Shown: piece after piece, positions 6,857-13,383 of the stretch | Position numbering within the stretch: position 1 is the stretch's first letter | How the letters are laid out: each line of letters starts with the position of its first letter | Assembly: GCA_014804755.1 (NCBI GenBank) | Contig: JAAUZE010000009.1 | Span: 1 to 51,938 of the forward strand | Direction: 5' to 3' | Source: Lachnospiraceae bacterium | GTDB lineage: Bacteria; Bacillota; Clostridia; Lachnospirales; Lachnospiraceae | Length of the DNA: 51,938 nucleotides | The notes under the pieces: model-generated | Told to the model about the DNA's origin: nothing | Database searches by the model: none | What the model saw: the letters and a program-made list of their open reading frames with translations, nothing else | Position numbers and translations under genes: made by a program

Positions 6857-7927
6857 CTACATTTGGTCAGTATGTCCGGATGTACGCTGCCCCGCTCCCT
6901 TTTCTTCCCACCCGCCGCCATACATATCATGCTGCACCTCCTGCTGGTAATAATGCCGCATTGTTGAGGGTGCATTATAAAGCACCTTAATCAGATATGA
7001 CCTGATATTTGTGATTTTTGTCGTGGTATTCCTCATGCAGTCCATGACATACTCTACATGGCTGCTGTCCAGTTTCAGGAAACGTGACTTTACAAGTTCA
7101 TAAGGATAATCATCTCCGTTGATGTTGATCTTGCTGCGCTTTACGCACACAATGTCACACACAATTTCATAAATTTCCTCGAACATCTCCCTGTCATTAT
7201 GGCTGTCATACTTCATGTGGTGGTCATATTCCAGATTTTCACGTATAACCGCCATGTACGCTCCGGTATTATCTGCCGCATCAATCGCATCAATCCCCTC
7301 TGATTGATTGATATGATTGTTATAGCTCATATCGTTATAATTATTATTGTTATAATTTAGGTCTGTTTTCCCGACCTCCTGAAGTCGGTTTTCCTGACCT
7401 CCTGAAGTCGGTTTCTCCGACCTCTTGAAGTCATTTTCCCCGACCTCCTGAAGTCGGTTTTCCTGACTTCCTGAAGTCGGTTTTTCCGACCTCTTGAAGT
7501 CGGTTTCTCCGACCTCTGCGGAAAAATCAGCATTAGACGGCTCCATTTCCATTTTATCTGACACGGCAAAATTCTTTACATAAATAATGTCCGGCTTTCC
7601 AAGTCCCCTGCGTATTCTTTCCACAAGCCCGATCCCTTTGTTGGAATCCAGTTCCGCCAATATTTTTACCGCTTTTTCCTTGCTGCACCCTAAATCTTCC
7701 CTAATATTTTCAACAGTGTAGATAATATATGCCCTGTTTCGATCGTCAAGCCAGCCGTTTTTCATTGACATCGCCATACGGTCAAGCATAAGCCCGTACA
7801 GGAGCTTGGCATCGCTGCTAAGCCCCTTGAACCTTTCATCTTTGATTAACAGACGGGGAACACGGTAAAAAGAAAACTGCTCCGCTTCTATTCCATAGTA
7901 ATAATCAAATTCCATTGCACTGCCCAC
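6857..7927 (-). CDS. repA: RepA_N-type replication initiator
   Basis: 356 aa if started at GTG 7927 (AAGGGGG about 9 nt upstream), or 352 aa from ATG 7915. The N-terminal ~110 residues are a winged-helix RepA_N domain (EQFSFYRVPRLLIKDERFKGLSSDAKLLYGLMLDRMAMSMKNGWLD). Residues about 135-190 are a repetitive linker made by a 23-bp tandem array (separate entry). The C-terminal part (about 215-330) is a helical domain (LVKSRFLKLDSSHVEYVMDCM ... ITNIRSYLIKVLYNAP) like that of RepA/DnaD-type initiators. It would start replication of the excised circle. It follows parB by 14 bp, so parA-parB-repA form one leftward operon that should keep the excised ICE stable. Confidence 0.88.
   Translation of the reverse strand: MGSAMEFDYYYGIEAEQFSFYRVPRLLIKDERFKGLSSDAKLLYGLMLDRMAMSMKNGWLDDRNRAYIIYTVENIREDLGCSKEKAVKILAELDSNKGIGLVERIRRGLGKPDIIYVKNFAVSDKMEMEPSNADFSAEVGETDFKRSEKPTSGSQENRLQEVGENDFKRSEKPTSGGQENRLQEVGKTDLNYNNNNYNDMSYNNHINQSEGIDAIDAADNTGAYMAVIRENLEYDHHMKYDSHNDREMFEEIYEIVCDIVCVKRSKININGDDYPYELVKSRFLKLDSSHVEYVMDCMRNTTTKITNIRSYLIKVLYNAPSTMRHYYQQEVQHDMYGGGWEEKGAGQRTSGHTDQM
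7360..7517. repeat. Seven 23-bp tandem repeats inside repA (iteron-like)
   Basis: About seven units of 23 bp, consensus (leftward) AGGTCGGAAAAACCGACTTC plus 3 bases. Each unit is itself a dyad: AGGTCGG, a short A-rich loop, then CCGACTT. As 23 is not a multiple of 3, consecutive units are read in three different frames, giving a 23-residue super-repeat (EVGETDF, KRSEKPTS, GSQENRLQ and again). In RepA_N plasmids the origin lies inside the rep gene, so these are the best candidates for the initiator's own binding sites. Confidence 0.85.
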
Positions 7928-7941
7928 TTTTCCGCGCCCCC

Positions 7942-8820
7942 TTACTGCTTATTCTTCCAGTCCTCCAACAGTTGGTAAATGATGTTTTCTATATCCTCAC
8001 TGGTGTAATCTTCTGCAAAAAACTCACGGATCTTGTCAGACTTGATTGTGACTTTTCTCTCCTTTGGTTTTTCCTCCGTGAGTATCAGCCGCACCATCGG
8101 CAGAGTCAGCTCATCATTTTTTCCATATTCCTTTAACCTTGCCGACTGCGCCGTGGATATGGATATGCCTGTTTCTTCAAGAATGACCTGTACCCATTCC
8201 TGCGCCTGTTCCGGAAGGAATGACAGGTCAACACCCTGCACAAGACCAATCTTCTTTTTATCCACCATCTCAAGCAGTTCATCAGAAAGACGGGCAAGCC
8301 ATATGTACCTCTGTACGGTTTTTCCGCTTTCTCCGGCAGCTTCACCAACCTCGTCAAGGCTGTTTCCGTTCCCTTTCTTTCCCTGATGCTTTATGGCTTC
8401 ATATTTCATGGAATAAGCCTTTGCTTTCTCGCTTGGCAGAATGTCTTCCCGCTGGATATTTGTGTCCACCATAATTACGGTAGCTTCATCGTCGTTGTAA
8501 TCTTTTACAAACACGGGCATCGTGGACAGTCCCGCCAGTTCACAGCCGTGCCGTCTGCGATGTCCCGCAATGATCTCATATCCGCCTTCTGCCCTCGGTC
8601 TTACAATTCCGGGCATCAGCACACCATAATTTTTAATGCTCTCCACTGTTTCCTGCATTTTTTCATCATCAAGCACTTTAAAAGGGTGCCCTTTGAAATC
8701 ATGCAGTTCAGAAAGCAATATCTCCTGTACCTGTCCCGCGTCAGACTGTATTGTCGAAGATCCAAAAAGGTCATCAAATTTACTAATCTGTACTTTTGAC
8801 GCGCTTCTTCCTTTACTCAT
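7942..8820 (-). CDS. parB: ParB-family partition protein
   Basis: 292 aa. Residues about 30-125 are the ParB/Spo0J N-terminal CTPase domain with GYEIIAGHRRRHGCELAGL, the conserved phosphate-binding GxRRR box, and VDTNIQREDILPSEKA. The middle carries the HTH (SLDEVGEAAGESGKTVQRYIWLARLSDELLEMV). The tail is a charged dimerization region. It binds parS-like sites and works with ParA to segregate the circular form. The start overlaps the parA stop by 8 bases and has its own AGGAGGTG site. Confidence 0.93.
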   Translation of the reverse strand: MSKGRSASKVQISKFDDLFGSSTIQSDAGQVQEILLSELHDFKGHPFKVLDDEKMQETVESIKNYGVLMPGIVRPRAEGGYEIIAGHRRRHGCELAGLSTMPVFVKDYNDDEATVIMVDTNIQREDILPSEKAKAYSMKYEAIKHQGKKGNGNSLDEVGEAAGESGKTVQRYIWLARLSDELLEMVDKKKIGLVQGVDLSFLPEQAQEWVQVILEETGISISTAQSARLKEYGKNDELTLPMVRLILTEEKPKERKVTIKSDKIREFFAEDYTSEDIENIIYQLLEDWKNKQ

Positions 8821-9595
8821 CGCAAAGCACCTCCTCTGTCAGTGACTGGTATGCAGCTGCCACTTTCCCCTTTGGATCATGCTGATAGATACTGACTCCC
8901 TCCGCTGAAATCTCCGCCGCCCTGACAGAAATTGGAATGCTGTTTTCAAATATCCTCACTCTGCTTCCATAATTTTCAATTAAAAGCGCACTGATATCCT
9001 TTGCGTAGTTCGTCCGGCTGTCCACCATTGTCAGCAGAATGCCCTCAATCTCCAGTTTTGGATTAATCTGCCGCTTTACCTTTCCAATGGTCTTAATAAG
9101 CTGCTCCAATCCTTTCACCGGCAGATATGCCGCCTGTACCGGTATTAAAATACTGTCTGCACAGGCAAATACATTTATGGTTATCATGCCGAGCGAAGGC
9201 ATACAGTCGATCAGGATATAATCATATCTGTCCCTCACCTGTTCTATGTAAGAACGAAGCACAAGCTCCCTGCTCATGACGTTCACAAGCGACACTTCCA
9301 ATCCCGACAATTCAATGTTCCCCGGCATAAGGTCAATGCCCTCCTCATGTTTTAAGATGCCGTAATCCTCTCCGGTTTCCTCATCATTGATAATGCTTAT
9401 CATAACCGTTGCAAGCGTTTCCTCCAGCCTGTCCGGTTCCGTGAAACCCAAACTTGCTGTCAGACTTCCCTGCGCATCGGCGTCAATCAGCAGGACTTTC
9501 TTTCCCTGTTTTGCCAGTCCGATACCTAAATTGCTTGTAGTGGTGGTCTTGCCGACGCCGCCTTTTTGATTTGCGATTGCTATAACTTTACACAT
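8813..9595 (-). CDS. parA: ParA/Soj-type partition ATPase
   Basis: 260 aa from the ATG at 9595 (CGGAGGA upstream); an earlier in-frame start at 9616 lies before that ribosome site. The deviant Walker A is KGGVGKTTT at about 11-19, Walker A' DADAQGSLT at about 41, and Walker B YILIDCMPSLG at about 123. It powers movement or positioning of ParB-bound DNA. The gene is preceded by a 58-aa frame whose stop is just upstream of the parA ribosome site, and it is coupled to parB by overlap. Confidence 0.94.
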   Translation of the reverse strand: MCKVIAIANQKGGVGKTTTTSNLGIGLAKQGKKVLLIDADAQGSLTASLGFTEPDRLEETLATVMISIINDEETGEDYGILKHEEGIDLMPGNIELSGLEVSLVNVMSRELVLRSYIEQVRDRYDYILIDCMPSLGMITINVFACADSILIPVQAAYLPVKGLEQLIKTIGKVKRQINPKLEIEGILLTMVDSRTNYAKDISALLIENYGSRVRIFENSIPISVRAAEISAEGVSIYQHDPKGKVAAAYQSLTEEVLCDE

Positions 9596-9616
9596 GGTTT
9601 TTTCCTCCGATTTCAT

Positions 9617-9793
9617 TTAGTTTTCTTTTATATTTGCCTTATGTACCTCTGCATAAGCTCTGTAAAACCTGTTTGTTCCTTTGTTGTGATACAGTTCGGA
9701 AAAGTCTGTTACAACAACTTTTGACTGTCTTTTCAGAATTTTCTCAAACCACTTAATATCATTTTTTGTTCCCATTAACCGAATTTTCAGCAC
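9617..9793 (-). CDS. DUF3970-like small protein
   Basis: 58 aa, too short for usual length cut-offs. GTG at 9793 follows GGAGGA by 8 nt; translation begins MLKIRLMGTKNDIKWFEKIL and contains FSELYHNKGTNRFYRAYAEV. The opening (KIRL-x-GT, then an acidic helix) and the ending (YxNKGxxxFYRxYxEV) match the pattern of DUF3970, small proteins found near ParA in Firmicutes mobile elements. Function is unknown. The stop lies 21 bp from the parA start, so it opens the par-rep operon. Confidence 0.72.
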   Translation of the reverse strand: MLKIRLMGTKNDIKWFEKILKRQSKVVVTDFSELYHNKGTNRFYRAYAEVHKANIKEN

Positions 9794-10025
9794 TGTCTTT
9801 TTCCTCCATAGACTTCTGTCTGTGGCAAAACTTTTGATAATGGGGACTGATCCCCCTCGCTATTTCTAAAATACCGGAAATGTACATTAACACTTTGTAA
9901 ATAACAGTCCCGACGCTTTGCCTGTTCTGATTTCTCATAATTAAAATTTTCATGTTGCCTGTTTCTAAAAACCATGTGTGTTGTTTTGACAACTGCACAC
10001 TTGCACTTAACGCTGTGTTGTTCAT
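9759..10025 (-). CDS. Hypothetical protein of the ICE end
   Basis: 88 aa from the ATG at 10025, which has GAGGAG 8 nt upstream; a longer frame to 10070 has no ribosome site. The sequence is basic and moderately hydrophobic in the middle (VIYKVLMYISGILEIARGI), followed by HYQKFCHRQKSMEEK. No family is recognised. Its 3' end overlaps the DUF3970-like gene in another frame by 35 bp. The good ribosome site favours a real gene, and it may be the first gene of the par-rep transcript. Confidence 0.5.
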   Translation of the reverse strand: MNNTALSASVQLSKQHTWFLETGNMKILIMRNQNRQSVGTVIYKVLMYISGILEIARGISPHYQKFCHRQKSMEEKDSAENSVNGNKK

Positions 10026-10084
10026 ACCTGAATCTCCTCGCTTTTCATAAAATAAAATGACTATTACCAAATGTGCTTTTTAAT

Positions 10085-10311
10085 TTGTTGGACTAGCCTG
10101 ACTATACAAATTCTATAAAAAGACTAAAATCCTGCTTGAAAGGCGCAAAAAGGAGCATTTCGATTATTTCCGAAACACTCCTTAGGTATCTGTGGATTCA
10201 CACTGATTTTGTTGGACTTTGAGATAAAAATTGCATTATGGTGTATTATGATGTACCACTGCAAAAAATTTTGTTGTACTTTTGTTGGACTTTTGATATT
10301 TTTGTTACACC
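10085..10311 (+). repeat. TTGTTGGACTTTT direct repeats, likely integrase arm sites
   Basis: At least five similar motifs in the same orientation: TTGTTGGACT at 10085, TTGTTGGACTTT at 10209, TTGTTGTACTTTT at 10271, TTGTTGGACTTTT at 10282 and TTGTTACACC at 10302. They lie in the last 260 bp of the ICE, which holds no gene. Short direct repeats at one end are typical of the arm-type sites bound by the N-terminal domain of tyrosine integrases. Confidence 0.6.
10146..10182 (-). terminator. Imperfect hairpin with T-run at the ICE end
   Basis: Leftward, AGGAG and TTTCG pair with CGAAA and CTCCT around one mismatched bulge and an 8-base loop, followed by TTTTT. It would stop transcription arriving from hemZ before it enters the ICE genes. 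Confidence 0.6.
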
Positions 10312-10357
10312 AGAAATCCATGTCATACTCAATAATTTTAGTTCGAATTTTGAATGA

Positions 10358-11890
10358 TCAATCACTTAGTAATGCACGTTTTCTTTCTATCATTTCCTCG
10401 ATTCTCTCGATATATTGGGCAACATCCTTCACATTCTCACACCGCTCAATTCGCCCGTCGGGATATACCCGTTTCGTAATCGAACCAGCGCCTAATGCAA
10501 CGATGGTCTGCACTTCCTCCATGATCAAAATATTGTAGATGCCGTTTTTCCCCGGTTTCGCATATCCGGTATTCTCAAAATTGCCGAACATGTTCTTCTG
10601 GCGGTATAAATAATACGGCTCCATCCCCATCTCTTTTGCGCCCGCAGCGGCAATCGCCATGGTCTCGTCCGTGTTGCAAAGCGTCTCGATCCCGTTTTCC
10701 TCGATCCACTGATTCAGCCGCGACGCGCGCTTTAAGGCAAGCGAATGCACCGTGAGACTGTCCGGCGCTAATTCCCTCACCGCCCCGATCGTCCGCGCGA
10801 CATCTTCCGCATTCTCTCCCGGCAGACCGAGAATGAGATCCATATTAATATTGTCAAAGCCTTCCTCACGCGCCATGATAAACGCCTCGCGCACCTGCGC
10901 GGCGGTGTGTCTTCTGCCGATGATGCGCAGCGTTTCCTCCTTCATCGTCTGCGGATTGACGGAAATCCGTGTCACATGATGACGCCTGATGACCTGCAGC
11001 TTCTCCCTTGTAATGCTGTCAGCCCGCCCTGCCTCAACCGTAAACTCCTTTAAGTCCTTAAGCGGAAACGTCTCCTCCAGCTTATGAAGCAGGCGTTCCA
11101 AACGCTCCGGGGAAAGACTGGTCGGCGTACCGCCGCCAATGTAAAGTGTCTCCGGCGCTTTTCCCCCGAACGCTTCCCTCACATAGTCAATTTCCTTACA
11201 CAGACAATCAAGGTACTCGTCCATCCGTTTCTCCCACACACTTACCGGATAGGAGGTAAATGAACAGTACAGACAGGTCGTCGGACAAAACGGGATTCCG
11301 ATGTACAGACTATAGCCGTTTTCTCCGTCAAGCTGCTCTAAAATGCTCTTTTCACGCAACGCGATGTCAAGACAGAGCGCCGCCTTCTCAGGTGAGACAT
11401 CATGCTCTTTTTGCAAAAAAAGAACGACGTCCTCCCCGGACGCCCCCCGCTCGATCAGTTCCATCGCAAGCTTGGTCGGACGGATGCCCGTTAAGTTGCC
11501 CCAAGGCAGCGTCATTTTCGTTTCCGCACAGAGCGTCTCATAGAGAAAGTGCTTGAAAGCCGCCTTCGCCTTCTGTTTTTCCGCCGGCAGGGACATGACA
11601 TACTTGTGAGAATGATCCGCCTGCTCCTTCGTGGATTTCAGCAATATTTCGGAACAACCGTCGGCCTGTTCCCTATCCGAAGAGGAAGTCTCTCCGTCCC
11701 GCATCCGGAAAACCATCTGCGCTCTGCTATCCGAAATCGAGACGACGATGTCTGCCGAAACACCCTGTTCCTCCCATTTTTCCGGCAGCAGCACCTTCAC
11801 CAGCATCGTCGGATAAAACGACTGCACTAACGCATGGATATCATATTCGTAATTTTCCCTGTTACAGGAAACCGCCAAAATCTGTCGCAT
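10358..11890 (-). CDS. hemZ: HemZ-type radical SAM coproporphyrinogen dehydrogenase-like protein
   Basis: 510 aa from the ATG at 11890 (AAGGAG 9 nt upstream). An N-terminal region of about 190 residues specific to HemZ precedes the radical SAM core, whose cluster motif is CPTTCLYC (about 202-209), followed by LYIGGGTPTSL and the HemN-like strand NMDLILGLPGE. HemZ is related to the oxygen-independent enzyme that converts coproporphyrinogen III to protoporphyrinogen IX, but many clostridial HemZ proteins are not proven to do this. It is the last gene of the apt-relA-MBL block, separated from the MBL gene here by a lipoprotein gene. Confidence 0.92.
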   Translation of the reverse strand: MRQILAVSCNRENYEYDIHALVQSFYPTMLVKVLLPEKWEEQGVSADIVVSISDSRAQMVFRMRDGETSSSDREQADGCSEILLKSTKEQADHSHKYVMSLPAEKQKAKAAFKHFLYETLCAETKMTLPWGNLTGIRPTKLAMELIERGASGEDVVLFLQKEHDVSPEKAALCLDIALREKSILEQLDGENGYSLYIGIPFCPTTCLYCSFTSYPVSVWEKRMDEYLDCLCKEIDYVREAFGGKAPETLYIGGGTPTSLSPERLERLLHKLEETFPLKDLKEFTVEAGRADSITREKLQVIRRHHVTRISVNPQTMKEETLRIIGRRHTAAQVREAFIMAREEGFDNINMDLILGLPGENAEDVARTIGAVRELAPDSLTVHSLALKRASRLNQWIEENGIETLCNTDETMAIAAAGAKEMGMEPYYLYRQKNMFGNFENTGYAKPGKNGIYNILIMEEVQTIVALGAGSITKRVYPDGRIERCENVKDVAQYIERIEEMIERKRALLSD

Positions 11891-12001
11891 GATTTCCGGC
11901 TCCTTTTCGTTCTGTCCTGCTTGCAATAACTCCCTTTTAAGAAACTGCTCTCCCTGATCTTATTCAAAAGCTTCTAATTATTTAACACCCATTTTCATGG
12001 C

Positions 12002-12664
12002 TCATGTTTCCGGAAAGACCTCGGTTACTTCGACGGGAATGCCCAGAAAAAAGGGTTTGATCTCATCTGCCGAGTCACAGGTAAATTCATCATACATCAC
12101 AAAAACACCGCTTGCAGAAATTGCATGATCTTCGCCGACAATAAATGTCACGGCTGCCGGAACCGCATTTTCATATGTATACAGATAAATGACATTTTCA
12201 TTCACATTCTCATTTACAAAAGTCCTCTCAACCGTACATATGCTGGCTGCAGCCAACTTGTCGGTACCGCTCCTGGCATTGATCTGTACCATAAAAGAGC
12301 CAAAGACCTTCTGCATAAAATACGACTTTAATTCTTCTGAAGCGCTGTCCAGACCCAGATTCATTAATTGTGCCATTGCAGCAACATTTTCATCCGCAAC
12401 GGAAATCGCATACACAGCCTTCGGAGTTGCGTAATCTCCGGCTCCTATATTTTGAACAACGGACTGCATTTCACTGCTCGTGGTATAAACGTCTGCATAT
12501 TGCGTCATTTCGGTCATAAGCTGAACAATTTCCAGACCTTGTTCATACAAAGATTTTGCTTCTGTATGGCTTTCGTTTTTACCGCAGGCAGATAAGCTCA
12601 GTACCAATGCGGGAAGCACAACAACTGCGAATGCTGACAAAACCTTTTTTATTGTATTCTCCAT
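12002..12664 (-). CDS. Lipoprotein of unknown function
   Basis: 220 aa. The start at 12664 has GGAGAA 7 nt upstream. A type II signal peptide (KKVLSAFAVVVLPALVLSLSAC) ends at the lipobox LSAC with Cys near residue 25. The mature part contains no motif I recognise; it is acidic with alternating helix and strand, and ends in EVTEVFPET. It sits between the MBL hydrolase and hemZ in the same direction, with its 5' end 77 bp from the MBL stop. A possible promoter (TTGGAA, 18 bp, TGTAAT) lies in that gap. Probably an extracytoplasmic anchored protein. Confidence 0.8.
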   Translation of the reverse strand: MENTIKKVLSAFAVVVLPALVLSLSACGKNESHTEAKSLYEQGLEIVQLMTEMTQYADVYTTSSEMQSVVQNIGAGDYATPKAVYAISVADENVAAMAQLMNLGLDSASEELKSYFMQKVFGSFMVQINARSGTDKLAAASICTVERTFVNENVNENVIYLYTYENAVPAAVTFIVGEDHAISASGVFVMYDEFTCDSADEIKPFFLGIPVEVTEVFPET

Positions 12665-12741
12665 AATCATTTTCTCCATGATTTTTCGGGTTTGAAAAAT
12701 TACAAATGGAATTAACACGAATTTCCAATTTCCCCGCACTC

Positions 12742-13383
12742 CTATGCGCAAAACGGATTGTACTGCTTCTCATGTCCGATCGTCGTCGCATCGCCATGTC
12801 CCGGATAAACCTTTGTCTCATCCGGCAGTACAAACAGCTTTTCCTTTACGGAGCGGACGAGCTCCCCGGTGCTTCCCGTCGGAAGATCACTCCTTCCGAC
12901 TGATTCCTCAAACAGCGTATCGCCGCTGAGGAGTATGCCCGCCTCCTCAAAATAATAGCAGCAGCTTCCGATCGTATGCCCGGGTGTCGCGATCACTTTA
13001 CAGGTCATGCCCGCGATCGTGATCTCCTCACCGTCTTTTACGTACTGATTCGGTTTTACCGTACATGCCCTGCCCACATCCGCGGACACGTTCAAGTCCG
13101 CGCTCTCGCATAGAGGACGCTCCCCCTCATAAGCATAAACCTTTGCCCCCGATCTTGCGCGCAGCTCCTGTACGCCCCAGATATGGTCGAAATGCGCATG
13201 CGTCAGCAGAATGCCTGCCACGCGGAATCCCTTTGCTTTCAGACGCTCATAGATCGTCGCGCCCTGATCCGCCGCATCAAACACGATCGCATCCTTCTCC
13301 GCGCCCTGCTGTTCCTCATCATATACAAAATAGCAATTTGTCTGGACGGCGCCTATCACCATCCTGCCGATCTTCAATGTCAT
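12742..13383 (-). CDS. MBL-fold hydrolase, glyoxalase II-like
   Basis: 213 aa, full length for the small YqgX/GloB-like group. The metal motif LTHAHFDHIWG (HxHxDH) lies near residues 60-70, the next His is in TPGHTIGS, the bridging Asp is in LSGDTLF and the last His in YPGHGD. Family members hydrolyse thioesters such as S-lactoylglutathione or related substrates, but the true substrate is not set by sequence. Start and relA stop overlap by 4 bases (ATGA), a tight coupling that is common for this pair in Clostridia. Confidence 0.9.
   Translation of the reverse strand: MTLKIGRMVIGAVQTNCYFVYDEEQQGAEKDAIVFDAADQGATIYERLKAKGFRVAGILLTHAHFDHIWGVQELRARSGAKVYAYEGERPLCESADLNVSADVGRACTVKPNQYVKDGEEITIAGMTCKVIATPGHTIGSCCYYFEEAGILLSGDTLFEESVGRSDLPTGSTGELVRSVKEKLFVLPDETKVYPGHGDATTIGHEKQYNPFCA

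Larger units (their letters stand above)
4048..10345. mobile_element. Host ICE, one end (partial, Tn1549-like)
   Basis: Genes for PcfB, VirD4, ParA, ParB and a RepA_N initiator lie together and differ in character from the housekeeping genes to the right. The right end is placed between the last TTGTTG repeat (10311) and the hemZ stop (10358), but no duplicated att core can be recognised without the other end. The integrase and mating-pore genes should be left of the nested IME. Confidence 0.7.

Noticed and set aside
7360-7517. CRISPR array
   Set aside because: Units are contiguous 23-bp tandem repeats with no unique spacers, and they lie inside an open repA frame.
10124-10321. Leftward 65-codon frame next to hemZ
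   Set aside because: It reads through the arm repeats and the terminator hairpin, lacks a ribosome site and is AT-rich chance sequence.
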